From positions 41,141 through 105,140 of IMG/VR virus record IMGVR_UViG_3300010334_006426: a DNA stretch of 64,000 nt. The stretch is one strand, 5' to 3'. Made by a program: the position numbers and the translations under genes. Positions 7,007 to 17,190 of the stretch are shown here, in pieces. Origin of the DNA: a virus. Each line of letters opens with the position of its first letter. Position 1 is the stretch's first letter. The notes beneath the pieces are model-generated. The model did no database searches, was not told the DNA's origin, and saw only the letters and a list, made by a program, of their open reading frames with translations.

Positions 7007-9433
7007 ATGGCAAGAACAATTCAAAGCCCAGGAGTTGAAATTCGTGAGGTTGATCTTTCCTTAAGACCAGTAATCACACAAGGTACTAGCGTTTTTGTCG
7101 CTGGTTTCTCCAATCAAGGCCCTATCGACGAAGTTTTACAGCCAGCAAGTATTAGTGAGTTTGAACAAATCTACGGTACACCGACAAATGCTGCTGAGAG
7201 ATATTTTTATCATACAGTAAAAGCTTCCCTACAAGCCCCGGTTCAATTAAAAGTTACAAGACTACCCTATGGTGAAGCTAAGGGCGAAGGGTTTAATGCA
7301 TGGAGATATAGTGCATTAGTTTATCCTGTTATCTCTCTGACAACCGACAAAGTAGGCTTATCTTCCGTAGAATTAAGAAGTCTTAGCGGTTCTAATGCAT
7401 ATTATCTAAAATCGCCAACACATCTTGAACTTACTTTAGAACAATATCAAAATTTAATTAACAATAATATCTCTTGGGAAAATTTTGCTGGAGGTTATTT
7501 TGATTCTCCTAGTAGTATCTCTTATGAGACAATTGGTAATGCAGGTTTAGTTATTCTAAACAAATCTCAAGTTTCGAATAATAATAAATTCGAAGGCTAT
7601 TATGTTGCTATTACTGATAATGCAAATGTAAATCCTGCCACACCTTTTGACGGTATTAACGGTATTAAGTCGATTGGAGCTAATTTACCTTCAATAAACA
7701 GCTTTATAAGCGTACCTACAACAAGACTTAATTTTCCATTGACGGCAACTAAGTTTGGCGATGGTAGTAGTATTAGTGAAATCATGGAAAATGCTGCTAC
7801 ATTTGATATTTCTCCAGCCTCGTTCAGTGATACACTTACAATTGGTGTATTTAAATTGAGACAGAGTGTATTTTCTCCTGATGTTATTTCGCTGGATTAT
7901 GTTTTAGCTGAAAAATATATTGGCTCTTTAGATTACTATAGGCAAATTGCTGATCCAAATGGCGGCCCTGCAGCAGCCTTTTATATTGGTAATGTAACAG
8001 AAAGATCACCCAATATCAAGGTCTTGGTAAATCCATGGATTTCTAATCAAGGTAGAAATACCTGGCTTGGTAGTGATGGCAACCCCACAAAGACAGTAAG
8101 GGTCACTAACAAACAAGGGGCTATTCCGTTAGCATTACCTGGTTATACCGAAACCGCTAAAAGTTATATAACCCGTATTGGTGCTGCTTCTGCTATCAAT
8201 GGTACAAACTTATCCGACCTATTAACCACCACAATGGAAGGTAATAAGTTGTTCCCATTAGGCGTTTATACTGATACAGTAGTTTCTAATAAAAATATCG
8301 GTAATCTACCACAGAAGCTTGAAAGAGCTTTCGAGCTTGTTGAAAATCCTGACCTATACAATATTAATCTAGTACCCGAAGCCGGTCTAGGTACTATATT
8401 TGTAAGCGTAGCAGAGCAAGCATTTAACAACAATTTGCCTGTTTCGGCTTGCGGACCTTACCATGAAAATACACCGGTAAATAGTCTTAGCGGATTGTTC
8501 ATTACTAATAATGAGCTCTTGGGTGAAGAAGGATCGAGAATCAGATCTAATTATAATGCAGTTGCAAGTATAATGGTAAATGCTGCACAGAATCAAAGAA
8601 AAGATTTCCTTGTAATCCTGGACGCCTTGAGACATATATTTGTTCAAGGCGAAAACCACAAGGTTTTAAGCAACAAGAAGATTTATAGCCCTAATGCTGG
8701 TGTTGGAGTCGATCCTAAAGCTTCAGACTACACTCCCACGAGCTTTAGTCAGCATATCTACTGGCCATTAAGACATCAATTTAGCTTAATTGATTCTAGC
8801 TACGCTTGCAGCTACGCTACTGTTGCTCAAGTATTAGACCCATCATCTAATCGTCAAGTCTGGGTACCTTTCTCTGGGTTTGCAGCAGCCGCTATGGGTA
8901 ATACTGATGCTAACTTCCAGCCCTGGTTTGCGCCTGCTGGATTTACAAGAGGCGTTCTATTAGGAGTAAATGATTTAGGTATGTATCCTAAGCAAAAACA
9001 ACGTGATCAACTGTACAAGATAGGCCTGAACCCTGTGCCGTTCTTCCCCGTTGAAGGGTTTGTAATCTTTGGTCAGAAGACCTTGCTTAAGAAGCCAAGT
9101 GCATTTGATCGTATTAACGTACGTAGATTGTTCTTAGATCTAGAAGTTGCAACTAGAGATACCGTTAAATATTTCGTATTCGAACCAAATACACTATTTA
9201 CAAGAACACAAGTTGTAAATACACTTACACCTATATTTGATAATGCTAAGAATACAGAGGGATTATATGATTATCTAATCATTTGCGATGAGCGTAATAA
9301 TACACCCGATGTAATAGATCAAAATGAATTGAAGGTCGATATTTATCTTAAGCCAGTACGCGCTGCAGAGTTTATCTTAGTAAGCTTCTATGCAACTCGT
9401 ACCGGTCAAAACTTCCAGGAGTTACTAGCGTAA
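7007..9433 (+). CDS. 18: tail sheath protein (gp18)
   Basis: An 808-residue protein, longer than T4 gp18 (659). The N-terminus SPGVEIREVDLS followed by GTSVFVAGFSNQGP is the typical sheath opening, and the C-terminus (RINVRRLFLDLEVATRDTVKYFVFEPN, then a YDYLIICDERNN strand) is the conserved sheath core that holds neighbouring subunits. Hexamers stack around the tube and contract to drive it through the envelope. Residues about 120-400 are the variable surface insertions and account for the extra length. The gene has its own promoter and a leader, and its 3' half uses more C-ending codons than most neighbours, as expected for an abundant protein. Confidence 0.92.
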   Translation: MARTIQSPGVEIREVDLSLRPVITQGTSVFVAGFSNQGPIDEVLQPASISEFEQIYGTPTNAAERYFYHTVKASLQAPVQLKVTRLPYGEAKGEGFNAWRYSALVYPVISLTTDKVGLSSVELRSLSGSNAYYLKSPTHLELTLEQYQNLINNNISWENFAGGYFDSPSSISYETIGNAGLVILNKSQVSNNNKFEGYYVAITDNANVNPATPFDGINGIKSIGANLPSINSFISVPTTRLNFPLTATKFGDGSSISEIMENAATFDISPASFSDTLTIGVFKLRQSVFSPDVISLDYVLAEKYIGSLDYYRQIADPNGGPAAAFYIGNVTERSPNIKVLVNPWISNQGRNTWLGSDGNPTKTVRVTNKQGAIPLALPGYTETAKSYITRIGAASAINGTNLSDLLTTTMEGNKLFPLGVYTDTVVSNKNIGNLPQKLERAFELVENPDLYNINLVPEAGLGTIFVSVAEQAFNNNLPVSACGPYHENTPVNSLSGLFITNNELLGEEGSRIRSNYNAVASIMVNAAQNQRKDFLVILDALRHIFVQGENHKVLSNKKIYSPNAGVGVDPKASDYTPTSFSQHIYWPLRHQFSLIDSSYACSYATVAQVLDPSSNRQVWVPFSGFAAAAMGNTDANFQPWFAPAGFTRGVLLGVNDLGMYPKQKQRDQLYKIGLNPVPFFPVEGFVIFGQKTLLKKPSAFDRINVRRLFLDLEVATRDTVKYFVFEPNTLFTRTQVVNTLTPIFDNAKNTEGLYDYLIICDERNNTPDVIDQNELKVDIYLKPVRAAEFILVSFYATRTGQNFQELLA

Positions 9434-9444
9434 CAATAAAGGAG

Positions 9445-9452
9445 AATAAATA
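9445..9452 (+). promoter_or_regulatory. late-type box AATAAATA plus GGAG before the tube gene
   Basis: AAAGGAG (9438-9444) runs directly into AATAAATA, which ends 5 nt before the ATG at 9458. Both a ribosome site and a promoter-like box are possible, but they cannot both act on the same transcript if initiation is at the box. Confidence 0.45.
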
Positions 9453-9457
9453 ATTTT

Positions 9458-10009
9458 ATGGCAGACGTAAAACAACTTATTGCAGATTTTTACAGAGTAG
9501 CTTCCGCTAGAGACTTCCAGCGTGATATTCAATTTCGTGTATTGAGTATTACCCCTGGCGGTACAACAGTAACATTTGATGAAAATGATCTAGTATATGC
9601 AAAGGCTGCGTCGCTACCCGCGCGCTCTATTACAGCAGTAAATGCAAAATATATGGGATTAAATTTTAATCTACCAGGTGTTGCTACATATCCCGGTAGT
9701 GAAGGTTATATACTTAATTTCTATAATGATGCTAAGAATAATCTTCGCCAGAAATTTGAAGATTGGACACGTGATACCTTTAATGATGCTAACAGCACTG
9801 GTAATTACTTCACCCCAACACAATCGAGTACAATTGACTTAGTACAGCTCGATACACAAATGAACAGGGTTGCGCAATATCAACTTGTTGGTGTTAGTAT
9901 TCGCAATGTCGGTGCAATCGAATATCCAATAGGCGATGGTACAGGGCAGATTGTCAATTTCCCAGTAACTCTTGCTTATCATTACTTTACTCGTAAGCAA
10001 GTTTCTTAA
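9458..10009 (+). CDS. 19: tail tube protein (gp19)
   Basis: A 183-residue protein (T4 gp19: 163) directly after the sheath, as in T4. The core contains LPARSITAVNAKYMGLNFNLPG, then YPGSEGYILNFYNDAKNNLRQKFEDW, and a late strand LVGVSIRNVGAIEYPIG, the order of strands and helix in gp19 tubes. Hexamer rings build the conduit for DNA. A GGAG site is present upstream. Confidence 0.88.
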   Translation: MADVKQLIADFYRVASARDFQRDIQFRVLSITPGGTTVTFDENDLVYAKAASLPARSITAVNAKYMGLNFNLPGVATYPGSEGYILNFYNDAKNNLRQKFEDWTRDTFNDANSTGNYFTPTQSSTIDLVQLDTQMNRVAQYQLVGVSIRNVGAIEYPIGDGTGQIVNFPVTLAYHYFTRKQVS

Positions 10010-10026
10010 TAGAAAATTAAATTTGC

Positions 10027-10034
10027 CATAAATA
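10027..10034 (+). promoter_or_regulatory. late promoter-like CATAAATA
   Basis: Lies 5 nt before the ATG at 10040 in the short gap after the tube gene. Confidence 0.5.
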
Positions 10035-10039
10035 TTTGA

Positions 10040-10978
10040 ATGGCATTATCTAATCCAATTACCGACGCTTTTCAGGGCTTAGCATCTAATACAGTTGGTA
10101 TTGGTAGAGGAATAAACCCCTTAAGTCAGCCACAAATTACAGACATTCTCGGGTTTAATATACCTGGCGTCCCATTAATCAGTACAAGAGATTATTTCCT
10201 TCTTCAACTTCAAAGCTGGCTTACGGCTATACCGTTACAAACACAATGGATTGCAGTTATAGACAGTTTTCCATATTGCTTAAGAACTGAAATACTTCAA
10301 AATATGGAACGTTCTGATGGCGGTAAAAAAAGCTATGATATAGATCGAGCTAAAGCAATTTTAACTAGCTATCCATTTCAAAAAGTAATAGGTTGTGTAT
10401 TTGCACAAGGGGCTTTCGTACCTGGCGAGCAGCTAACAGTTAGAGACACTGCTTTAGATAATAACAGAGGATTTATACCTGGAATAGTTGCTGAAAAAAG
10501 AGTGGGATATAGCGGGTCACCTTTGAGATTAGATTTCTTAGAAACCAATACAAGTATAGTTGATTTTATCTTCAGGCCCTGGGTAATGTTAGCTAGTCAT
10601 TATGGGTTAGTCGCTAGACCAAATGATATGCCAGGCAGCAAAGATTTTTATAACGTTAAGTCAAACATAACACTTCTTTGCTATACAAGAAGCTATCAAA
10701 ACGTAAGTCAAATTCCGCGAAAAGTTTTTACTTTTTATAATGTCGTCCCCACTTTAATCAATAATTTTACATTAGACTATAAAGAAGAACCTCAACAAGC
10801 AACTGCCTATAGCGTTAATTTTACTTATACAAACTATACTATTCAAAATAGTATGTATTTCCCTATTGCGGATATCATTAAGACAGTTTCTAATGCAGCG
10901 AATGGCAGCTATTCGCCTGTTGTTTCGCCGCTACAGAATTCATCTAATTCCCCCGTCAATGTAGGTGGCTTTTTCTAA
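10040..10978 (+). CDS. 54: gp54-like baseplate tail-tube initiator
   Basis: A 312-residue protein (T4 gp54: 320). The C-terminal two thirds carry tube-fold features: SPLRLDFLETNTSIVDFIFRP, YGLVARPND, a strand LLCYTRSYQ, VPTLINNFTLDYKEE and a final SVNFTYTNYTIQ strand. gp54 starts tube polymerisation on the baseplate top. The position directly after gp19, before hub genes, fits. A gp48 role would be the main alternative, but the next-but-two gene suits gp48 better. Confidence 0.6.
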   Translation: MALSNPITDAFQGLASNTVGIGRGINPLSQPQITDILGFNIPGVPLISTRDYFLLQLQSWLTAIPLQTQWIAVIDSFPYCLRTEILQNMERSDGGKKSYDIDRAKAILTSYPFQKVIGCVFAQGAFVPGEQLTVRDTALDNNRGFIPGIVAEKRVGYSGSPLRLDFLETNTSIVDFIFRPWVMLASHYGLVARPNDMPGSKDFYNVKSNITLLCYTRSYQNVSQIPRKVFTFYNVVPTLINNFTLDYKEEPQQATAYSVNFTYTNYTIQNSMYFPIADIIKTVSNAANGSYSPVVSPLQNSSNSPVNVGGFF

Positions 10979-10997
10979 ATTTTTTGTTTAATAATAT

Positions 10998-11825
10998 ATG
11001 GAATTTTACCTAAATTGTTGGGTACCATCGTTAAGCGGTTTTTTTAAATTAAAAGAATTAAAAAACTCTCAACTATCTATTTTATCTAAATATATTTTAA
11101 ATGAAGATCATGAAGGCACTAATATGTGCTTTAATGAAATTATTAATAAAAATTTTCTAGAGATAAACCCTAATTTAAATGTTAACCGTTTTGATAAGTG
11201 GTTTATTTTAAGTTTTTTAAGAGCTACAAATATTTCTCCAATACTCTACTTACAAACTGCTAATACAGCTAACGTTCCTTGTAATATAGAGCTGTCTCTC
11301 TATGAAACGCTTACAAGATTATCAGAAATTTCACCTGTTAGTGCTATCGATGTCAAACTAGAAAATATTAATATAATACTCTATCCTAGCGAGAGTTTAT
11401 ATACAGTTGAACCTGTTGTAGATTCTGTTAAAGAACTAAAACATCTTAAAAATAATATTACTAATAGAGATGAAATTTACAAGCTTTTAGGAAGAAGAGA
11501 AAATTTGAGAAATTATTTAGCGCAGCAAATGTTATATTTTGATAGTCTTAGCAATGACTTGATAATAAAAAATGAAAACCCTGCTCTCAAGCTTACGAAT
11601 ATACCTGTAAGAGTTTTTGATAATACTTTATTCTTTTTTTTAAGATCTATCTATCTACCCTATTGCAAAGGTGTTTACGAAAAACTTTTCAGTCTTAAAA
11701 AATTAATGAATTTGAGCCTAGATGAGTATTATCAACTTACCCCGTCAGAATGCGATATTTTAATAAGCCTTTATAAGCAGGATGAATCGTCTAAAACGCA
11801 GCATAGTTACAGTCTTCAACAATAA
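10998..11825 (+). CDS. baseplate hub assembly protein (gp26/gp51-like)
   Basis: A 275-residue protein. The segment RFDKWFILSFLRATNISPILYLQ resembles the Dxx..LR signature of the T4 gp26/gp51 baseplate-hub assembly family, and the helical C-terminus (LKKLMNLSLDEYYQLTPSECDILISLYKQDE) fits the same family. These proteins help assemble the central hub and are not abundant in the virion. The order with the following tube-cap and gp53 genes supports this. Only a weak GTTTAATA box precedes the start. Confidence 0.45.
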   Translation: MEFYLNCWVPSLSGFFKLKELKNSQLSILSKYILNEDHEGTNMCFNEIINKNFLEINPNLNVNRFDKWFILSFLRATNISPILYLQTANTANVPCNIELSLYETLTRLSEISPVSAIDVKLENINIILYPSESLYTVEPVVDSVKELKHLKNNITNRDEIYKLLGRRENLRNYLAQQMLYFDSLSNDLIIKNENPALKLTNIPVRVFDNTLFFFLRSIYLPYCKGVYEKLFSLKKLMNLSLDEYYQLTPSECDILISLYKQDESSKTQHSYSLQQ

Positions 11826-11832
11826 ATTTGTC

Positions 11833-11840
11833 TATAAATA
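11833..11840 (+). promoter_or_regulatory. late promoter TATAAATA
   Basis: Perfect box, 4 nt (ATAT) before the ATG at 11845; begins 5 nt after the stop codon of the previous gene. Confidence 0.65.
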
Positions 11841-11844
11841 ATAT

Positions 11845-13779
11845 ATGGATAATACAGACAATGCAGTTGAGTCAGAACAAAATATAAAAAGTTCTGATAA
11901 TGTTACTCTATTAAACAACAAGGAAGCTGAATTTTCTGTGCCTAGCTCTACTGATGAAAATATTTACTATACGTTAGCGTCATTAGAAGCTGATAGTCTC
12001 AATCGAAAAGTTTTAAGAGATAAAGAACTATACGGCGATTTAGATAAAGCTGATGAAAAAGCTAAGACTCTTTTAGAGCAGGACATGGTATTTGATATTC
12101 CTGAAATCAAGCCTGATGAAGCCTCGTTAAATATTAGCGACACTAAAAAAGAAGATGCTTTCGCGCAGGAGCAACCTGCAAATATTGAGAGTGACAAGAG
12201 TAAAAAATCTCAAAACACTGATTCACCTGTTAAAAGCGAAAATAATCAACTTGGTTCCGCAAAAACTAAGCCCGTTGAACCATCTCAGCCTACAATAGCA
12301 TCTAAAGCAAAGCAGGAAGCAGATGAAATAAGACGTAACGCACAAATTCAAATAGAAAAAATGAAATCTGAGGTCTCGCAATCTGTAGAGCCTCCTCCAA
12401 ATATATATGATGCTCCTAAGCCAAGACAGCAGTCGTCTCAAAGTACAGTTAATAATAAGAATAAAGAAAGCAAAGAAGAGGAAGGATCTACTTTAAAGAA
12501 ATTTGAGGTACCACAATGGGCCGAAAACATTTCAAGAAAAATGCCTGTGCAACCAGAAGCTTTAAATGAAGACAGTTTGGCTGTAAGTAGGGAAGCTAGA
12601 GATATTAACCTGACTCAACCTGATAAATCATCCTCTTTAGAACCTGAGAAAAAACCGGGTCAGTCACAAGCACCTGTAAAATTATCAGAAACATTACAAT
12701 CTAAGACTGGTGATCAGCAGCCTGTTTTAGAAAGCTCTTCAACAAAAAATATTAAAAGCGACATCAATAAGACAGAAGAGATTACGGTGACAGATGGAAA
12801 AGATAAAATAGAAAAAAAACAACCTAAAGAAGAGGTTAAACCGGAAAAGCCAGTATTGAATGTACAAGACATTCAGCAAGCTAGTACACCGCAACAAAAT
12901 ACTCAAAGTAACAACTCGGTTGATTCACTTAAAAAGTTTTTAAATTTTTTGACACCGTCACAGCAAACAGAAGCAGCTGAAGTATTGAGTGAAAATAAAC
13001 CACAACAGACACAAGATAATGATATGCCACAACAGCAGCAACCTAATATAGATAATAACATAGAACAACCTACAGTTGTAGCTGGTCCAGAACCTGAAAA
13101 TAAACCTAATATTCTTGATGAACCTTTTCAAAATAAAAGACCTATAGACAATCCGCAAATTGCTGGTCAAGTTATGTCTATAATAAATTCAATCAACAAT
13201 AATACTATAAACCCTAACTTAGATCTTTTCAATTTCAAATCTTATGTTAACAAAGGTATTAAGGAAAGAGGATTGCTAAATCAAATGCCTCAAGTTAATA
13301 ATATGGAAAATCTACTTAAACAGATACCATTTCTACAGCCTCCTTTAGCAGGTAATAATGAACCTCAACAAAATAGACCTCAAGGACAGATGCCTTTTCT
13401 TGATTTTAACTCCTTTGTACCTAAGGTTGAAGAGAAGAGGCAATCTACACCAATCACTAATAATAATGACAAACTATTAACAGATATGAATATAAACTTA
13501 AATAAAATTTCGGCCACCATACAGCAATCTCAGCAGAATTTAATAAATTCATTAAATAATTTAAGCAATATTGCTAATCAAATCTTGAAAACAATACCTT
13601 CTATTTCTATATCGCAGGATAATAGCTCTGTAGCCTCCGGGGGAAATCAAAAAAATTCTGGAAGATTTTCACCCACAGAAAACTTAAATTTAATTGGTAA
13701 TTATAGAGACGATTTAGGTTTAACACCTAGAAATTATACTACTAACACCATATTTCCAGGGAATAATAGTATAGTATGA
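11845..13779 (+). CDS. disordered Gln/Asn/Pro-rich tail protein at the tape-measure position
   Basis: A 644-residue protein, low complexity through most of its length: acidic N-terminus, Lys/Glu/Pro/Ser middle (about 90-350), Gln/Asn-rich 350-520, then a heptad-like helix (about 560-600, MNINLNKISATIQQSQQNL) and a short polar tail. No known domain is seen. Its place between the hub-assembly gene and a gp48-like gene is where T4 has gp27-gp29 and its length is near T4 gp29 (590). It lacks the long hydrophobic helices usual for a tape measure, so the identification is only positional. It overlaps the next gene by 4 nt. Confidence 0.5.
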   Translation: MDNTDNAVESEQNIKSSDNVTLLNNKEAEFSVPSSTDENIYYTLASLEADSLNRKVLRDKELYGDLDKADEKAKTLLEQDMVFDIPEIKPDEASLNISDTKKEDAFAQEQPANIESDKSKKSQNTDSPVKSENNQLGSAKTKPVEPSQPTIASKAKQEADEIRRNAQIQIEKMKSEVSQSVEPPPNIYDAPKPRQQSSQSTVNNKNKESKEEEGSTLKKFEVPQWAENISRKMPVQPEALNEDSLAVSREARDINLTQPDKSSSLEPEKKPGQSQAPVKLSETLQSKTGDQQPVLESSSTKNIKSDINKTEEITVTDGKDKIEKKQPKEEVKPEKPVLNVQDIQQASTPQQNTQSNNSVDSLKKFLNFLTPSQQTEAAEVLSENKPQQTQDNDMPQQQQPNIDNNIEQPTVVAGPEPENKPNILDEPFQNKRPIDNPQIAGQVMSIINSINNNTINPNLDLFNFKSYVNKGIKERGLLNQMPQVNNMENLLKQIPFLQPPLAGNNEPQQNRPQGQMPFLDFNSFVPKVEEKRQSTPITNNNDKLLTDMNINLNKISATIQQSQQNLINSLNNLSNIANQILKTIPSISISQDNSSVASGGNQKNSGRFSPTENLNLIGNYRDDLGLTPRNYTTNTIFPGNNSIV

Positions 13780-15248
13780 ACTTATTTGCATTTGAAAAAT
13801 TTGGTTCTCCTAAACCTCAATATCAAGGAGCTCCTCGCTTAGTTCCCGTTGGCTCTATAAGCGGACCCGGGGCAAACAACATAGCCAAAGATAGTTCAAG
13901 TTACGGACTGATTGATGTTGTTAATAATTTTCAATGGACTACCTCACCAAAGTCATCTAGGATGGAAGTACCTGCTATATTTTTAAAAGAAAAAAGACTT
14001 AAGAACAATTCATTGTATGCGCAAGTAGCTTACTACGGCATGGCTCTTGGCGGTATTTTAGGCGGCGCAGCTGGCGGTCTTACGGCTTTAAATAATTCTA
14101 TCAGGCCTTTTATGACTTCTGTTTTAGGTGGGTTTGGTGCAGGTACTTTTACTCAGGTTTTAAATAACGCCTTAGGGCAGCTAACATCATATATTTCTGG
14201 TAATGCTGGCGCGGCTGAATCTGGTATTTTTAGTTCTAATATTACAAGAATAGCAGAGGGTGTAGGTGCTATAGCAGGGTGGAACGCTACACCAGAAACA
14301 ATACAAGCAGGTGTAAATGCTATTGCCTCCATATCCCAACAGTTAGGCAGATTTACTCCAGACAATTTTAATATACCTAGTCTTAATAGCGATATACTAT
14401 CACCTTATGAAGGATTGTATATTACAGAAGATACAAAATTTATTTATAATATGCCTTATTTCTCGAACGAACAGAATACTGTTAATAATATGTTTGGTGA
14501 TTTTGATGAAGTAATGGGTGAAGGTGGTATAGATCCATTAAATGCATACGGTACAGCAAAAAATGTAAGGGCTGCAGCAAATTTTGTTTCTGGTACAGTT
14601 AATTTCGATGCCCCGGGCATCTATATTGAAAAGCCAAAATTTTTCAATTTTAAAGAAACAGGCGAACAAATAAGGTTTAGTTTTCCTCTTATCAATACCG
14701 GATGGTCTACGTTTGAAGACGTGGTTCAGAATTGGCAATTAATGTACATGCTTGCCTATCAAAATCGCCCTAACAGAAGAACACGAGACTTAATTGATCC
14801 GGCAGTAATTTATGAAATTACAATACCGGGGGTAAGATTTTACCCTTACGCATACATAAGCAGCATGGCTATTAATTTTGTAGGTGCTAGAAGAAGAATG
14901 AACATAAGAGTACCTTTAGAAGGTGGTCTGGGAACTATTAACACTATTATACCTGATGCCTATGTAATTGATATAACATTTACTACTCTTGTATCTGAAA
15001 CACAGAATTTCTTGTATGCTTGCTTACATGACAAGCAAGATATCATAACAACATCAAGTTCTAGGTCGCCTTTTGATATTTTTGGTGATGATCTTTCTAA
15101 GAATTATTCAGGCGCATTAAAACAAAATCTAAATCCCAATACACAGTCGTCCGCAAATAAGCTATTGAATGCGGCAGGAGATTTTGTACCTAGAGTCATT
15201 AATACATTTAAACAATCACCATTAGATATATTAGGAGGCGGCTTGTGA
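13776..15248 (+). CDS. 48: gp48-like baseplate tail-tube cap
   Basis: A 490-residue protein (T4 gp48: 364). Residues 85-200 are Gly/Ala-rich and hydrophobic (GMALGGILGGAAGGLTALNN), an insertion that could be membrane-active or pack inside the tube. The C-terminal 200 residues have tube-like strands: IPGVRFYPYAYISSMAINFV, RRRMNIRVPLEG and IIPDAYVIDITFTTLVSE, which I associate with gp48. It would sit between the hub and gp54. Start ATG overlaps the previous stop (ATGA); GGAGG near its 3' end serves the next gene. Confidence 0.5.
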   Translation: MNLFAFEKFGSPKPQYQGAPRLVPVGSISGPGANNIAKDSSSYGLIDVVNNFQWTTSPKSSRMEVPAIFLKEKRLKNNSLYAQVAYYGMALGGILGGAAGGLTALNNSIRPFMTSVLGGFGAGTFTQVLNNALGQLTSYISGNAGAAESGIFSSNITRIAEGVGAIAGWNATPETIQAGVNAIASISQQLGRFTPDNFNIPSLNSDILSPYEGLYITEDTKFIYNMPYFSNEQNTVNNMFGDFDEVMGEGGIDPLNAYGTAKNVRAAANFVSGTVNFDAPGIYIEKPKFFNFKETGEQIRFSFPLINTGWSTFEDVVQNWQLMYMLAYQNRPNRRTRDLIDPAVIYEITIPGVRFYPYAYISSMAINFVGARRRMNIRVPLEGGLGTINTIIPDAYVIDITFTTLVSETQNFLYACLHDKQDIITTSSSRSPFDIFGDDLSKNYSGALKQNLNPNTQSSANKLLNAAGDFVPRVINTFKQSPLDILGGGL

Positions 15249-15637
15249 TTGGATTAAGTGCTTTAGGCGGGTTTAGAAAAGATATTAATCTTTTAGAAAA
15301 AATACCATCTATTAGTTATGAAAATATTTTTCGTATGTATTTGACTGAAAATACTGATAATACAAATTTCTATTATTATAATTTGCTCAATAGTGTTTAT
15401 TTTCCAGATGATATACCTAGCAGCATCTATTATGCTATTACGTTAAATAAAAGACTTCCATGGACAGCTATTAGTTATAATGAATATAGAACTACAGATT
15501 TATGGTGGCTAATTGTCTTAGCAAACAAAATACATAACCCAGTTTACTATCCCGCACCAGGTTCAACCTTAAGAATTATTAAACCTGAATATGTAAAGCT
15601 TATATTTAACGAAATAACCGCTCAAATAAAACAATAA
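15245..15637 (+). CDS. 53: gp53-like baseplate wedge protein
   Basis: A 130-residue protein. The second half (NEYRTTDLWWLIVLANKIHNP, then PGSTLRIIKPEYV) is the signature of gp53, a LysM-like small domain that ties neighbouring wedges together. T4 gp53 has 196 residues, so this is a compact version. It starts with GTG at 15245, and GGAGG at 15234-15238 is correctly spaced (6 nt), which supports the start although that sequence is also coding in the preceding gene. Confidence 0.7.
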   Translation: MIGLSALGGFRKDINLLEKIPSISYENIFRMYLTENTDNTNFYYYNLLNSVYFPDDIPSSIYYAITLNKRLPWTAISYNEYRTTDLWWLIVLANKIHNPVYYPAPGSTLRIIKPEYVKLIFNEITAQIKQ

Positions 15638-17190
15638 TGAACCCAATAGTACAAAATTTGTCCTTTTCGAGTCAAGGCGAACATGTTCAAATTGGCGACA
15701 TGCAGTATGAGTTTAATGTTCAGCTTTATAATGGCGATGGTAATTCTATAGGGATAAAATACCCTAGTATAGTAGAGCTTTGTATATCTGATTTAATTAC
15801 TACATTTGCCCCTGATGGTTATCTAATTTTTAATAATCCTTTAGATGCAATCGAGAGTGTTCAAAGCATATCAACAGATGTAAGAGGTATGCCTCAGCAG
15901 GCATTTACACCTTTCACTTTTAGAGGAGATGGTAGAGATTTTCTTGTTATAAATATAAAACCCTCTGTCAACATAGGTGACAGTGATCCACTTAATACAT
16001 CGGATGATAATGAGTACTCTTTTAGCTATGTATTTACAGTGTACGATATGCAAGATATTATAACTGATGATAGAGAAGTTAAACTAAAAAAACTTTTTCT
16101 GTGTGACTTAACTTTTCAAATTTTAAATGAAAAAAATAGCTATTTTTCTACAGCTAAAATGACAGATGGAAAAGGTAAAAGTAATACCGAGAGAAGTGCT
16201 TTTACTGGACAAGCATTAAGACAGCTACTATCAGATGTTTTATCTAAAGATACTAAGCTTAAACAATCTTTTAGTACCGAATGGGATCTTGGAAGTGAGA
16301 AAATATTTTACAGTAGCCCAGCTGGAAATAAAGCTATAGATGATTTGTATTACTTGTTAGATTATCATGTTAGTGGTAAAGAAAATGATTATTGCCCAGC
16401 ATTATTGAGAAAAAGTAGAAAAAATGTATGGGCATTAACACCGATTACTAAATTATTTCGTACCGCTTACTATAAAGGATCTTCTTCTTTTGGAGATATA
16501 GGTGGAACCGGGTTATCAGAAAATTTTATATTAGGAAAGCCTACTACTGGTGACTATGATCCGTTAAACGTTATTGAACGTAATCCTTCCTCTTCAGTAT
16601 TTGCAAATAATTTACCAGATTATTCTTATATAGAAAATTTTGAAAGTGCTAGTATATCTGCCACATCAAATACTTTAGGTGTTGCGACACATGTTGTTCA
16701 TAGCTATGACCCGGCTAATAAAACCTTTTCTATAGACTTAACAGAAAATAATATTAATAGTTCTTATAACAAATATAAAAAATATTTTGTTAATTCGCAG
16801 AAAGGTGTAATGGGGTCTTCACCTAGCCCTAATATATTTTTAAACAAAACTAAGACAGAAAATAAATCAATTCAACACGTATTTAATCCCAACACAAATC
16901 AATCTATACGATTAAATTCAGGTACTAATAAAATTATGTTAAACTCAATTTTTAATAATACTACCATTGCTTTTAAAACAAGAGGCAGTATTCTAAGAGA
17001 AGCTGGTAAATTCTTTACTTTAGAGAGACGAGACTTTGCAAATAATTCTGCTTTTGATAATAAAATGCTAGGTACATATTTCATTACTAAGGTAGATCAT
17101 GTATTTAAGAACGGTCAATATTATAACTATATAGTAGGAGTTAAGACGTATGCTGCAGAAAGCATGAACATGTCTAATGAAATTATATGA
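15637..17190 (+). CDS. gp27-like baseplate hub protein
   Basis: A 517-residue protein in the hub slot between gp53 and a helical unknown. The C-terminal 80 residues (RGSILREAGKFFTLERRD, NKMLGTYFITKVDHVF, YYNYIVGVKTY) show the hub pattern in which a tube-like beta domain ends with a rim helix and strand. The N-terminal part (QYEFNVQLYNGDG to IVELCISDLITTF) is also strand-rich. By position and this pattern it should be the trimeric hub carrying the gp5-like spike encoded at 63261. Start and stop overlap both neighbours (TAATG and ATGA). Confidence 0.6.
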   Translation: MNPIVQNLSFSSQGEHVQIGDMQYEFNVQLYNGDGNSIGIKYPSIVELCISDLITTFAPDGYLIFNNPLDAIESVQSISTDVRGMPQQAFTPFTFRGDGRDFLVINIKPSVNIGDSDPLNTSDDNEYSFSYVFTVYDMQDIITDDREVKLKKLFLCDLTFQILNEKNSYFSTAKMTDGKGKSNTERSAFTGQALRQLLSDVLSKDTKLKQSFSTEWDLGSEKIFYSSPAGNKAIDDLYYLLDYHVSGKENDYCPALLRKSRKNVWALTPITKLFRTAYYKGSSSFGDIGGTGLSENFILGKPTTGDYDPLNVIERNPSSSVFANNLPDYSYIENFESASISATSNTLGVATHVVHSYDPANKTFSIDLTENNINSSYNKYKKYFVNSQKGVMGSSPSPNIFLNKTKTENKSIQHVFNPNTNQSIRLNSGTNKIMLNSIFNNTTIAFKTRGSILREAGKFFTLERRDFANNSAFDNKMLGTYFITKVDHVFKNGQYYNYIVGVKTYAAESMNMSNEII

